Shown here piece by piece: positions 35,125 to 47,741 of a stretch of 63,982 bases of DNA (position 1 is the stretch's first letter; each line of letters begins with the position of its first letter). The notes below the pieces were generated by a model. It was given only the letters and a program-made list of their open reading frames with translations. It had not been told where the DNA came from and ran no database searches. A program made the translations under genes and the position numbers. The stretch spans positions 1-63,982 of the forward strand of contig NW_022204935.1 in the NCBI RefSeq assembly GCF_008831285.2, read 5' to 3'. The DNA is from Nymphaea colorata (lineage: Eukaryota > Streptophyta > Magnoliopsida > Nymphaeales > Nymphaeaceae).

Positions 35125-36198
35125 ATGGCAATAGGGAGTGAACCAGGCGGACTCTGTGCAGTGAACAATCACAGCAATCATAAGGCTTTCTTTTCATCAC
35201 GTTTCCGACAAGTGACAGAAGAGTTTTGGCATGCACGTTTGGGACATCCCCAATCTGTTGTTCGCCCTTTTTTCAAAAACCAGAAATATATTGATATTTT
35301 ACCTAATATTTCTCTCTCGGTTTGTGCTAGTTGCCAAATGGGAAAACCTTGCGAATTGCCTTTTATTGAAAAAGATGATACTGTTTCTTTCCCACTAAAA
35401 AAAATACACAGTGATGTTTGGGGACAGGCACCAATTATATCTCGAGAACAATATCGGTTTTATGCTCTAATGGTCGATGGCAATAGCCGTTTCACATGGT
35501 TTTACCCTCTAAGACACAAATCTGATTTTTTTTATGCCTTTGTTCATTTTCACAAAATGGTTGAGCGCCAATTTGACAATAAAATAAAAATTTTCCAAAG
35601 TGATGGAGGTGGTGAATATACAAGCTCCTGCTTCGTATTATATCTCGACAACCTTCAAATTAAACGGCAATATTCCTGCCCCAAGACACCCAAGCAAATT
35701 GGCAAAGCAAAGCACAAGGATCGCTCTATCACTGAATCGGGTCTAACGTTGCTCTTTCATTCAAATGCACCAAAGAGATTTTGGATTGATGCATTCTCAG
35801 GAGCTGTCTTTCTTATGAACAGGCTTCCCACCTCAACATTGTCTATGCAGTCACCTTTCTCTATATTGTTTAAATGGATTCCTGATTATTCCAGCATGCA
35901 TATCTTTGGCAGCAGGTGCTTCCCTTATTTGAGAGGATATGTTCAAAACAAATTTGACCCTAAATCTGTTCCATGTATATTTATTGGATATAACACATTT
36001 CATAGGGGTTACAAATATTTCAAACCAAATTCCAGACGTCTATACATATCCAGGCATGTCCTCTTTGATGAAAACCCATTCCCTTTCAAAAATTCGTCTT
36101 CTCTCTATAAGGACGATGTCATGGATAGTGATTTTATATCCTTTGTTGATATCGGGACTTCAAGTGATAGAACCATGTCAACTTCCGATCACCCGTAA
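35125..36198 (+). pseudogene. Copia integrase, catalytic Glu replaced
   Basis: A 357-codon open frame. The HHCC zinc site is present (HARLGH, then CASCQMGK). The core has Asp 97 (IHSDVWG) and Asp 160 (QSDGGGEY). The position expected for the catalytic Glu, 36 residues on, is Lys 196 in the segment GKAKHKD, where the family has GVAERKH. The enzyme should therefore be unable to insert DNA. The C-terminal segment of copia integrases (IFGSRCFPYLR, then FIGYN) is intact. The frame starts just downstream of the DNA-element insertion, so the start used here is not a true start. It ends at a TAA and the polyprotein continues in other frames. Confidence 0.88.
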
Positions 36199-36493
36199 TC
36201 TGGTTCCAGCCCTACACCAGATCCATGTCTAAATGTCTATGATGATCTTCAATAAAGCATGCCACATGATAGATCTCTTGATACAAATATTCATCCAGCC
36301 GATCCACCTGATCCAATGCCAAACTCTCCACCAAGCTTACATAGTTCAGAAACTACAAGTGACACCAGTCTTCCATCAACCTCTATGGGAACTCGAACCA
36401 TAGTAACAAGATCTGTAGCTAGATCAACGTCTCTAGGAAACCAAACGATGTTAACTACAGCTACAGTAGGCATTCACAAACCTAATCCTAAGT

Positions 36494-36905
36494 ATGCCAA
36501 CATTCATCATGGAAGAAGAAATGACTGCATTAAGATCTATTAATATATGGGATTTAGTTCCAAGAGAACATTACATGAACGTCGTTGGATCAAAATGGGT
36601 TTTCAAATCCAAACCCAAAGCATATGGAAGTCTTGATCATTTAAAGGCATGCCTAGTTGCTCGGGTTTCACTCAAGTAGAAGGGATCAATTACCAAGAGA
36701 CTTTCTCTCCCGTCATTCAACCAAGTACTATATGACTTGTACTTTCTATTGCTATCATCTTCAAATAGAACATCAAAAAATTAGATCTAAAAAATGCTTT
36801 CCTACATGGATTGCTTCATGAAACGGTTTATATGTCTCAACCACCGGGGTTTGTAGATCCTCTTCTACTGCATCATGTTTGTCATCTTCGAAAGGCACTA
36901 TATGG
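36494..36905 (+). pseudogene. Copia reverse transcriptase N-terminal fragment
   Basis: The finger/palm start is readable: VVGSKWVFKSKPKAYGS, then LKACLVAR, a frameshift, then NYQETFSPVI, LDLKNAFLHG and QPPGFVDP, ending at LRKALYGE. The YVDD catalytic segment is absent because the element is truncated here. Confidence 0.8.
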
Positions 36906-36920
36906 CGAAAGCAAGCGTCA

Positions 36921-38097
36921 TAAAACTTGTTTGGCATATGTAAAATGGCCACCAGTTTTCAGTTGGACCAATTAGGTTGGATTTGCAACATTATTTAGTA
37001 GTCTTCATTTTTTAAAAAATTTTAGATCTTTAGTTATTAAACTCACACGACATTGGTGGAAAGGTTTGCTTTGTTGTTCTCTTTTTTTTTTTTGAGTGAA
37101 ATTTTATATCTTATAGTTGGTAAGGGTTCAACTTAGTAAATATAGGTTCACTTCTTCGTTTTTAGGACGTGTGTACGTTCTTATAAACTGTTTTATTTTT
37201 TTTGCTTGAATTCTTGATTTATTTAGCATAACGTGCAAGGAAGGAGTGACTAGATAGGTGGGGATAGAGTAGAATAGGTGATTTGTATTTGATTTTTGAA
37301 TTTGGTAGTTCGATTTTTGAATTGGATAGTTTGATCTTCCCTACTTCTATAGGAGAGCATATGGAGTTCTTCTTCTACCCAACAAATCAGTCTGGTTTCA
37401 TAAAAACTCCTCTTTTGGTAGAAGAGAGTTCCTACTTCCAAGTGATATGCCATTTGATGTCAAGTACTTTTTTGGAAGAGAAAATTTTTTATTGTGCGTG
37501 AAAACATTTTAAAAGTGTCTTGTCATGCAATGATATGCCTTCGTTTTGTTCTTATTTCCTGCCCAAGCAAAATGAAACTTTCAAGTTTTTTTGTCGTCAA
37601 TCATTAGAAAAGGAAATCTGGAATTGAAGAACAAGTTGTGCATGATCAAACCTCTTGCACAACTTGAGGGGGGCTGTTAAGATTGTACAAATTGGATCGG
37701 GTCTACAGACCCGATCCATCTTGCCCATATACCTAAACATAATGGGTGGTGGCATACTTGTAAATACTTGTTCTTTTCTGTGTTTACTTGTAGCATACAT
37801 TAGGTAATATTAGTGACAAGGAGGAAGGACCATGGTTGCTGCCCACTTTTCTTCTCTCTCTCTATTGCACGTGCAGTCACCTCCTCTTCTTCTCTTTTCG
37901 CATCTACAAAGGATTCAATCCAGTGGTTTGGCGTAATATCTCAAAATCTTACACCAATCTTACACCATCAGATCATATAAGTATGTCCTTTCACTATTAA
38001 TTTCTGTCATGTTGTACTTTCTGCAATTTTCAGCTGCTTTTCCTGAAGTTTCAGCTTGCATTTCCTGTGATAACCATAAACATGGAAGATAGTATTC
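36921..38097. repeat. Inverted repeat, left arm, with LTR-like end
   Basis: About 1.1 kb that recurs as the reverse complement at 51937-53023. Inside lies a purine tract (CTTGAGGGGGGC, to 37674) followed by TGTTAAGATTG at 37675, the structure of a copia polypurine tract and 3' LTR start. A perfect hairpin (GGATCGGGTC/GACCCGATCC, 37694-37717) stands in the LTR start. This arm has about 100 bp, near 37910-38010, that the other arm lacks. An open frame of 72 codons at 37283-37501 is conserved in both arms, but this simply reflects the repeat. Confidence 0.8.
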
Positions 38098-41000
38098 CAA
38101 ACTGCAATAAATTTTACTGAATTAGTTGTTGACTTATTTGAAGATCTGTGTCAGTACCAATTGCTGTGGCAATTAGAACACATGTTGTATATGTTACGGT
38201 TTTTTAGAACAAGTAGATTGAATCTTGCTGCTGCTGATTAGGTTGAGAGGATTGAGCTGTCATGTTTTTCATTTCTAGTGTGTTATATCTCTTCAATAAT
38301 CTCAGTTAATTTATTTTATATGAAATGGAAGGCAAAGAGTACCTTTCCCTCTTACCATTCCTCAAAGTTACACCTACATTATTATGTGTCATGGGCTATG
38401 GAATCCATCCTTTCATCTTGTCAACCTTCAACTTTCTCGTCAGCTTTGAAAGTGGTGTTTTAGTTGGGTAGCGGAGTTGGAATTAACCTTTTCTCCTAGT
38501 CATTTTTTCCCCTTTTTTTCAAGGAACCCTTACAATAGGAGAAGTCTAAGGAATTCATCTTGTTATGAACCCTTCCAACAGAAAGCCCTATGTTTACAGG
38601 GTGAGTTCAAGGGGAGTGCTTTCTTGCTATGTTTAGTTTGCAAAAACCATCCTAGTCATTTCTCTTCTTCCAACCAAAGGTCACTTGGTTTTATAAACGT
38701 ACTCTTCCAGAAGGAAAAGGGAAAACAATCTAGGTAATATATCACTTGACTTCAAGAAGTTTTAATAAACCAACTATTTTTGAAAAGGAATTTTGCTGCA
38801 TGACGATGTACCTTCGATTTGTCTTAGGTATTCCTTTGAGGGTCAAGGAGGAAGTTTCAAGCCCTTGCTATCAGTCAATTGAAGGAGAAGACTGGAAAGA
38901 TTCTTTGTGTCAGCTATGAAGATGGGTTCAGTGATGTCGAGGAGCTCAAGGATTAGGAAATGTTATTCGCCTTTGCAATTAAACATCTGCAAGAATCAAA
39001 CATGAAAGTGCGAAGAGGTGGAAGCCTAAGTGTTCTTTGAAACCTTGGCAAGTAGCAAAATGAGTGTTGAGAGATGGGCTCAAGGCAAGTGTAGTTGTTC
39101 CTCTGGGTTAGTAATCGAGAGTAGTGGGTATGCATAAAGGTGATTTATGCGTATTCCACGAAGATAACAACCTATGAACATTTTGTCTCGTTGAAACTCA
39201 TAAGTTGAAGTGGGTATGACACGTGACAAAGCTACACAAAACCATCAAAGAGATGGCGCTCTGTAGTAGCCTTTGGTGTGGTGAGGTATTCCCCTCAAAG
39301 GTGAAGCCCGGCCTAAAAAAAAAATTGAAATGACAAAGAAGACGAGCAAAAAAAATCAAGAAAAAGCAAAAGAAAATCAATGACAAAAGAAAGCAAGAAA
39401 GAAAAAGTGTCTGCCAAGGGATGAAGGACATGAAAGCTGAAGTCCCTAGCCTTGATTGCAGATCCTTTGTGTATGAATGATTCGAGGTTAATATCTACTC
39501 CTTTTCTTTGGTTTCCTATGAAGCAGATAACAATTTCTTTATGCTCACACCTTGAAAATGGAAAGAAATTCCTTTGTGAGATTTGATAGCAGCGGTGCGA
39601 TTCCCAATCCTAATACTTCATCGAATGCTTCGGGTAAAAGAAGGTTGTGTCTTTTTCACACAACATGCACTAAAAGCCTATGCGCAAAATTTTGAAAATA
39701 ACAAGCCATTTCAAAGTTCAATTCTTTGCAAAGAAAACTTGACGTCTTTTGCTATATTCCTGATTGGTGAGTATACGAGGGAATACTAATTCTCTTTAGA
39801 TCATTTTAGTTGAGGTTTGGTCTTATTGTTGAGTGTCAACCTGGTTTAGAGTCTTTAGACTTTGAGACCCATGTTCATTATTTTGTTTATGGCCATGCTT
39901 ATTTTGAGTCAGTTTTATGTAGTGCGTAAGTTGACAAAGTACTTTTTGTGTATAGTCTAGCATGGTAGGGACATGGGTTAAAGTAGTGTTGTGGTTCCAT
40001 GCTTGTTTGAATCATAATTATAGTAGTTCTGGTTTGATTGTTAACTGTCGTGTTCTTTTCATTGAGCATTTGATTCTGTTTAAAACCATGTATCTAAGTT
40101 GCACATGTCCTAGCTGGTTTTGATAGTTTGGTTTTTAGTTTAAGATGGTTCAGATTTTTTAGTGATCTGTATACTTTGCCAAGTTGAATTATCTAATGGA
40201 TTCTTTTGATCAGTTTGGTTCCAAATTTTATAGAAGGTTAGTTTCTATACATTTGTTTTTCATGTTATTTCTGCCTTTCTGCCTTGTGTACCTGATTGTT
40301 GCATGTTCATCTTCGTTGCAAGCGTAATAGTCATCTTGCATGTTAGTATAGCTTATTGATTTTTCCGTGTTTTTTACTGGTTTTTAAGACATTTATTTCC
40401 TACAAATTGTCTTCAAGGACTACTATTTTGTTTCCAATGGAAATGAGGTTATGGTTTCCAAAGACATGTCTGACTAGGATGCAGTTAGGGGAAGTTAAAT
40501 TGATGGGTGCATCAAGAGCAAAATTATTTAAATTTGTTTTTGTCAACACCATCTGCTTGGAAGACTAGGAATGTTGGGATGACCTCTATCTTTTAATTGT
40601 AGTAGATGACCTCTTTCTTTTAATTGCATACTGCGGGCTGGTTTGAAATTTAGCGATTTGTCCATGGTGTTTAATGGTCCATAAATCATGCTCTGGTCAC
40701 GGGTTTCGCAGGCCCTCACCTCAGCTATTGTTATTGCTTTTGCTTGGTGCATCATTTGTTCTGGACTTACCAAAATCAAAGTTGCCTTCCACCTTATTCC
40801 AAAAAGGTAATTTTTTTTTCTGTCTTTTTTTCACCGATTGAATGAAGTTGTCTGGAAGGTCCAGAAAAGTTCTAGATCTAAAGATAGTTTTTTTTTTTGT
40901 TTACCTTTGAGGTGCAAGCCCATCTTCAAGATTTATGGCCTCTATGGTTTTCAAAATAAAGTTTTTTATTTAACATAAAATTTTTTTCTCTTGCATCTAT

Positions 41001-42435
41001 GGAATTAGGGCATTAATAACCTATGTCTCATTATATATTGAATTTAGGCTTACTTGGCTAATTATTTACGTCATGCAACATCTTTGACTCTATACACAAT
41101 TGTCCTTTGTAATCTCTTCTCTTCTATTCATTGAGTTACTTTGCAGCTAACTGAAGGCAAAGTGCTAACCTTTGATAATTTTCTTCACTTATATTTTGCT
41201 CTATATGTATGAATATTGAAATGTACAATTAACCGTTTGGATAAGAAGGTTATTTGCTTCCTCTTGTAAAGATGAATGAGATGGTTGCCCTTGATGTTTA
41301 GGATTACAATTTTTCTTTTTATTTTGTGAAAATACTATTCATTTCTGTTACATATGTGAAGGATAAATTTTGAAGTTCAATTCTAGAAATCAAATAGGCA
41401 CGTTGGGGGGGGGGGGGTGTTAGTGGGGGTGGAGGAAAAAACGGCATAGGTAAAACTTCCATACCATCAAACAAGGAAGTAAGATGCCTAGAATAAAAGT
41501 TCCATCCCATTGCACACAAGCCCTTTTTTGAATCTGGAAGTTTAATTCTACCCCATCAAAACCTGCGATTTAATACCTGGTGTATGCATCTTCAAAAATT
41601 GTGTTCCCATGAGAATTTATCCATGAACAGACTGAATCACTACAAATGACCTTTCCAACTCAATAACTGCACTACCATGTCGAGTAGTTGTCATATCAAA
41701 AGAACATATGAACCATATGAAAGTAAACAGACAGTATTATAAGGGAAAAAAGGGTAGTAAGATGAATATAGAACTCCCACCTTACAATACTTTGGGAGAT
41801 TGTGACCTCACAGAGGCTCTGTACCATGAAAACAAGTGCCAACCGCAAGAACTGACAACTTAGTTTTTGTACCATGATAGATATAAACAAGTGAATAGAA
41901 AAGGCATTCTGAAGGCACAACAGACTGGCCAGGTGCATTAGTGACCTCTTCTTTTAAAGGGGGGAGGCGTAGAAAGTTGATGCCCCTTGACATTCAAAAT
42001 GAAAACTAGTCACTACTAACCCCACCTCAAGCCATTGTGTCAATCCCCTTGATAACAACATGCCCCATATATTCAGTGGTCAAAAGTATGTGCAGGAGGG
42101 GCCAAGGCGGTGGGCATCCACAACAAGTTCGCAGAAAAAACCAGTCTATCAGTAAAAGCTAGAGGATGCCATTAATTGTTACTTATTTATTAGAATGGAG
42201 ATGAAACAAAACCGATCACTTCAGCTGTGTAAGTTCAGATGCTGCTCTGGTAAAGCAATATTGGAATATTTCGATAGGTAAATATTTCTAGAATGACAAG
42301 GTTTTGTTGCTTTAGATGTCATTAACATATCCCTTTTTGTTTACTGTCAGATGTATCTCACACTTTGTTGTGCTATTGGTTGAATATGCCCATTCTAACA
42401 ACCAATCCAATTTCTGTATGTTTTGTGAAATTTAG
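38098..42435. other. Stretch without recognisable gene
   Basis: Over 4 kb of AT-rich sequence. Frames are all under about 90 codons and none resembles a known family. An A-rich segment with repeated AAGAAA-type words lies at 39310-39420, and a 13-G run at 41405-41417. Parts of 38800-39800 have the look of decayed retroelement interior, but no domain can be named. Confidence 0.4.
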
Positions 42436-42507
42436 GGTGAGCACGGCCCAGACAGCCAGGTTGTCCTTGTTGTTGTTGATGATGTTGATATGGATGCTAT
42501 TGACATG
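42436..42507 (+). CDS. Candidate exon, unknown
   Basis: 72 bp between a TTTAG acceptor and a GTAATA donor, phase 0, encoding 24 residues with [17 protein letters not shown]. It lies about 510 bp before the PDR-like exon, but the residues do not match the ABCG family as I know it. This could be a chance frame. Confidence 0.2.
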
Positions 42508-42812
42508 GTAATACTTCATGGGGAGTTTGCTTCAAAAGTATTAAGCCACAGTTTTACTGTGCACACCCAAGACATGGAGGAGGTCATCTCTGCACATTGC
42601 TAGAATTGGGTAGGCTTGGCAATCTGTAAACTAAATGTATGGAAACTCATCTTCTCTGCCTCCTGGGCTGGTCTTGGGAATTGTTTGTGATTGGCTTTTG
42701 AAGTTTTAATGGTTTTGATAGGTTTTTCATCTTGAAACACCGACTTTGACTTGAAATCTGGGTATTGAACTCATGTTGAGCTTACTCTTTTGCCCAATCA
42801 CCTGAACAAATG

Positions 42813-43031
42813 TCCAATTACATTGAATGGTTTCTGCTGCACTTTTAGTGCTCCTACCAAGTGGACACCTGCAAAATAAATCTCAGGGTCCTATAACCAA
42901 CTGAATCCTCTTGAAGCCTGCCATTTTCAAATTTACGTGTGACTTTTCCACAATGATTAGTAGTCTAGAAGAGTTGCACAATTTGACAAATTGAATTTCT
43001 CTTGGTCTATTTACCAAGGGAGATGATTGGG
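42813..43031. repeat. Duplicated intron/exon-start segment, copy 1
   Basis: Matches 51153-51354 in the same orientation, e.g. TTTTAGTGCTCCTACCAAG, GAATCCTCTTGAAGCCTGCC and AGAAGAGTTGCACAATTTG. It covers the sequence just upstream of, and the first codons of, the PDR-like exon. Confidence 0.8.
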
Positions 43032-43295
43032 GCCACAAAGATTGTATTCATGGATGAGATATCAACTGGATTGGATAGCTCACCTATATATCAGATAGTC
43101 ACATGTCTTCTGCGTACAAATGCCCCGGTGTTGATATCTCTTCTCCAACCAGCACCAGAAACGTTTGACCTCTTTGATGAGATGGCGGAGGGCAAGATTG
43201 TTTATCACGGTCCTCATGTCCATGCTCTTCAGTTCTGTGAGGATTGTGGTCTCAAGTGCACAAAAAGGAAAGGTGCTGCTGAATTCGTTCAAGAG
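43019..43295 (+). pseudogene. ABCG/PDR-type ABC transporter exon
   Basis: 277 bp with a CCAAG acceptor and a GTATAT donor. It encodes [19 protein letters not shown] (Walker B and D-loop), then [17 protein letters not shown], the switch-region counterpart, and [12 protein letters not shown] at the end. This matches the first nucleotide-binding domain of plant pleiotropic-drug-resistance transporters, plasma-membrane pumps for diverse small molecules. Compared with the family it has short in-frame losses after QIVTCL and in the DDI(I)LL segment. Walker A and signature exons are not visible upstream. I regard it as a decaying fragment rather than an active gene. Confidence 0.75.
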
Positions 43296-43360
43296 GTATA
43301 TACTGGGTTCATCTCCTTCAACTTGCAACAGAAACCTGTCCCTCTCTCCTTCCTCCTTTA

Positions 43361-44532
43361 GGGGCCGTTTGATGGCATGGAATTATGGAATTGGAAATAT
43401 ATTTCTGGAAATATATTTCCTGGAAAAAGGGAATCCTCTCCTTCCCTTGGGGCTCAATACTAAAAGTTATACATAAAGTAAGAAGAGTATGGCGACAGGA
43501 AGAAGAAGCAAGCAAACCTTCCCTCTCCAACTCAAAATCAAAATACGTCATACATAAAAAAGAGGGAAATGCAGGAATCGAGAAACGGGAAAGGGGAAGG
43601 AGATGATTCCAGAGCACAGGCACAAAATGAAGAAATTGGGATTTCCAGAGCACAGGCACAAATTGAAGAAATTGGGATTTACCTGATAGCAGAAAGTGAC
43701 GATGACGACTCGACCAGCGAAGTGGACCGCCTCTCCTTCCCTCACCGACCTGCACAAAAAGCCTTCACTCTTCCAGTGTCACTCCTCCGCCTTCACCGAT
43801 CTGCACAAAATATTGGCTGCTTTTCACAGCAGACGAACAGCGACGAGATGACTTGACCAGCTGTAGCCATTTCCCTTCAACACCCCAACGAAAGGGAGAA
43901 CCAGAGAAAGGTAGGAGAGCAAGAGTACAAGTGTACAACAACAACAACAACAAAAGAGTGAACAGAGACAGAGATAGGAAAGAAAGAAGAGCTCTCAATT
44001 CCTGCCCCCACAGTTGAATTCCTTCGATGGGTATACCATCTCTTCGCATGGCTATTTATACAGCACAGCTCGAGTGGATCGACGCCCATCGACAGAGAGA
44101 AAAGGGAGAGGCGCGGATAGGAAGGGGAGAGAGACATGGAGAAAGGATTATTTACACAGCAGGAGAGTGAGAGGGACCACGTCCGAGGCAACAACAGCGA
44201 GAGAAGGCAGCAGCTCTCTCTGGCGGGTGGGGTGAAGCTGAGGATGAGGAGACGCCTTCACGTGCGGCCGCGAGAGAAGGCAGCAGCTCTCTCTGGTGGG
44301 TGGGGTGAAGCTGAGGATGAGGAGACGCCATCGCGTGCCCTAACGGGCAAAAAAATATTTCAGGAAACATTTCTCCACCTCTCGCGGTGGAAAGATGTTT
44401 CGGGAAATTTTTTTTCGGAAACGCCTTCAACGGGCAAAAAAATGTTTCTGCGTTTGATAAATCAGAAATTTTTCAAAAGTTTGAATTTTTTTTCGTGAGC
44501 TACAGGATTTTTCCTACCCGTCAAACGGGCCT
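43361..44532. mobile_element. Non-autonomous DNA element, PIF/Harbinger-like, second
   Basis: 1172 bp flanked by TTA duplications (43358-43360 and 44533-44535). The ends are GGGGCCGTTTGATGG and, on the opposite strand, AGGCCCGTTTGACGG. No transposase. Internal tandem duplications: a 36-bp unit containing GAGCACAGGCACAAA at about 43612-43683, and a roughly 70-bp unit containing GGTGAAGCTGAGGATGAGG at about 44199-44332. It sits 65 bp beyond the donor of the PDR-like exon. Confidence 0.7.
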
Positions 44533-44698
44533 TTAAAATATGCACATAAGTAATGCCTGATTTCTTTGCTGAGGATTGATGTTTTTAAACTTTTGTGACT
44601 TGTCTGCAGTTACTAGCTCTTAATAGATTTACAAATTAGTAGTTGTTCGACATATGTATCATAGAGAGCAATTTAGCAATGATATGGAGACTTATTTG

Positions 44699-44938
44699 TG
44701 TAGAAATAATAGACGCACAAGAACCAAAGATCGAACACAGATGTAACGTGGAAAACCCTCAACTAGAGAGAAAAAACCACGGGTAAGGAGGTCTGGTGCC
44801 CACTAGCTGCCAGACACTCTCTCTCTTAGAAACTTCATACACACCTAAGATTAGGGTTTACAATGGTATAAGTATGCCCAAACTAAGACCCAATGGACCG
44901 TGTCTAGACCCAGACCCATACATCAAGATCCATCAACA
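44699..44938 (-). repeat. 3' LTR of minus-strand copia
   Basis: 240 bp; on the minus strand it runs from TGTTGATGGATC to TTATTTCTACA. One base shorter than its partner. Confidence 0.94.
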
Positions 44939-47735
44939 CTCCCCCTCAAGTTGGGCATACATATCAAACATGCCCAACTTGGATACATTTCTCTCAAATG
45001 GAGTTACATGTAAAGCTTTAGTTAGAATATGAGCAGTTTGGTCTTCAGACTTCATGTATGGTAATGTTAACTCCCTGGCATCAATTCTTTGTCTGATAAA
45101 GTGACGGTCAATCTCGACATAATTTGTTCGATCATGAACCACTGGATTGTTAGTCAAGTTAATTGCATATTTGTTGTCACAATACATCCTCATAGGCCCT
45201 TCAATCTCTATCCCAATATCAGTCAACAAGATCTTTAGCCACAACAACTCTAATACTCTAGTAGCAGCTGCCCTATATTCAGCCTCTACACTTGAGCGGG
45301 AGCAGACATCTTGTCTCTTGCTCCTCCAAACAACTAGATTTTCCCCCAATAAAACGCAGTACCCTGAAGTAGATCTTCTGGTGTCAACACAGCCTACCTA
45401 GTCTGCATCAGAATACCCTTCAATTTCTATAGACCTTTGTTTCACATATAGAAGTCCATTGCCAGGATTCTTCTTCAAGTAACACAGGATTCTATCTATA
45501 GCCTTCAAGTGCGCATCCGTAGGTGCATGCATAAACTGGCTCATCACATTTACAGCAAAGGTGATATCTGGTCTAGTCAGAGTGAGGTATATCAATTTAC
45601 CAACTAGTCGTTGATATCTCCCTTTAGCTTCTTCACACAAAAGTTCTCTATCCTTGCTACCGAGTTTGTGCCCAGCATCCAGAGGTGTAGAAGCTGGTCT
45701 GCATCTCAGTTTTCCTGTCAGTAAATCCAAGGTATACTTCTTTTGATTAAGCACAAGAGTTGTACCTGATCTGGCAATTTCAATACCAAGGAAATACTTC
45801 AGCTTGCCAAGATCCTTGAGATCAAATTCAGCCAGTAGTAAACCCTTTAATCTTGCTATCTCTTTTTCATCATCATCCATAATAATCATATCATCAACAT
45901 ATGCCAATAGTAGAGTAACTTTACCCTCTATCCTCTTTACAAAGAAAGTATGATCTACATTTCCTTGTTTGTGACCATGCTTCTTCATAACAAGTCTGAG
46001 ATGTTCAAACCATGCTCGGGGAGACTGTTTGAGCCCATACAAAGCCTTCTTCAATTTAAAGCATTTTCCAGGTTTCTCAAAAGCCGAGGGCATACACATA
46101 TATACTTTCTCTTCGAGATCTTCGTTGAGAAAGGCATTTTTAACATCGAGTTGGCACATCTCCCAACCCTTTAGTACCGCCAAAGAAATAATAACTCTAA
46201 CAGTCTTCATCTTCGCAACTGGGGCAAACGTCTCTAAGTAGTCGATCCCATATTTCTGACTGAACCCCTTGGCCACCAGACGTGCTTTGTACCTCTCAAT
46301 GTTCCCATTTGGTTTGTACTTAATGGTGTAGACCCACTTTGACCCCAAAAAATGAGCTGCTTCAGGAATCTCTACCACCTCCCATGTCTGATTTCTGTCT
46401 AAGGCCTCCATCTCTTTTTGCATAGCATGAGTCCACATGGGGTCACTCTGAGCCTCTGTAACACTCCTGGGAATAACAGCCACAAACAAGGAGGATACAA
46501 AACATTTGTAGTCAGTGCTCAATCTAGAATAAGTTACAAAGTTACCAATAGGGTGTTGGGTACATGACCTGACACCCTTTCTCAGTGCAATGGGAAGATC
46601 CTCCCTTTCATTTCCTGTCTGACTTTCTTTCTCAACAGGTTGCTTCTGAGCATGACTTGGGTCATCCAAGGAAGAAGTAGGATTGGGATTCAGAGTGAGC
46701 TTCTCACTATCAATCACCTTGTCAGTACAAACTCTCCTCCTAGAGTACACCTGCCCAAACAGACGATTGCATTCTTTCTTTGTCCCCATAGGACACTCTC
46801 TCTCCTTTCCTTGTTCCTGTACCTCAATAGACGTCTCATCTTCTTCTTTTCCAAGCACATCGACAGATAGATCCTTTTCATGCCTGTAATCTAGAAAATC
46901 TATAAACTGAATGTCCTGACTTAGAGAATACTCTTCCTTAGACATTGACTTCTCCCCCTGAAGAGAATTCTCACCAAAATAAGAGACATGTTCCAAGAAT
47001 GTGACATCCTTGGTAATGTGAACATGACCAGTGGTGGGATCTAGACATTTATACCTCTTTTGAGTAGGAGAATACCCAAGAAATATTCCCTTAATTGATG
47101 TGGGGTCAAGTTTTTTTACATTCGGGCTGTGATTATGAATGACACACACATCTAAAGACCCGAGGAGGGAGGTGAAAAGGTTGGCTTCTCCCTGGAAGCA
47201 TGGAGTAGAGTGTACGACCATTTAGAACTCGACTAGGCATGCGATTAATCAAATAGGTACTAGTAATGACTGCATCTCTCCAGTAATATTTTGGAAGATT
47301 CCTTTGGAACAGTAAAGCTCTGGTGACATTTAGTAACTGACGGTTTTTTCTCTCAGCAACTCCATTTTGAGGAGGAGTATAACTACATGATGTCTCATGA
47401 ACAATCCCCCTCTTTCGAAGGAATTCCTCGACAGTGAGACACATATACTCACGAGCATTATCAAACCGGAATGTCTTGACAGACTCACCATACTGGTTTT
47501 CCACTAGGAGGATTAAGGTTTCTATAATATGAGGCACTTCGCTACGGTCTTTCAACAGATAAACAAAAGTACATCTGGAATAGTATTCTATGAAAGTCAT
47601 AAAGTACTGAAAGCCGCCACGAGAATGAATGCCTGAAAGCCCCCACACATTAGAATGAATCAAGAAGAAAGCTTTATTAGCACGACTATTTGAAATTGGA
47701 TACGAAGCTCTAACATGCTTTGCAAACTGACACAC
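44939..47735 (-). pseudogene. Copia integrase, RT and RNase H, broken
   Basis: Integrase 47735-47133 opens with CQFAKHVRASYP and carries HSNVWGLSG, where the first catalytic Asp is Asn, then FDNAREY and NGVAERKNRQLLN. A frameshift near 47200 moves reading to the frame that covers the integrase C-terminus and RT, 47221-45398 (LVAKGFSQKYGIDYLETF; YVDD at 45901-45890). A TAG at 45400-45398 replaces a Trp codon in the RNase H YSDADW motif. RNase H then continues in the same frame to the purine tract (CSRSSVEAEYRAA, YCDNKYAIN). Most of the protein is otherwise well preserved. Confidence 0.9.
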
Positions 47736-47741
47736 ATCACA

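Larger units (their letters stand above)
33270..36915 (+). mobile_element. Broken Ty1/copia element without LTRs
   Basis: Copia coding blocks in correct order: protease/GAG-pre-integrase (33330-33475), then after an inserted DNA element the rest of GAG-pre-integrase and integrase (35110-36198), then RT (36494-36905). The RT ends abruptly after LRKALYGE. RNase H and both LTRs are missing. Sequence after about 36921 belongs to a different repeat that has a partner at 52-53 kb, so the 3' half was lost at that junction. Confidence 0.85.

Noticed and set aside
37283-37501. 72-codon frame conserved in two copies (also 52661-52443 on the minus strand), suggesting a conserved small protein
   Set aside because: The two copies are the arms of a nearly identical inverted repeat; DNA identity explains the conservation and there is no excess of silent changes visible.
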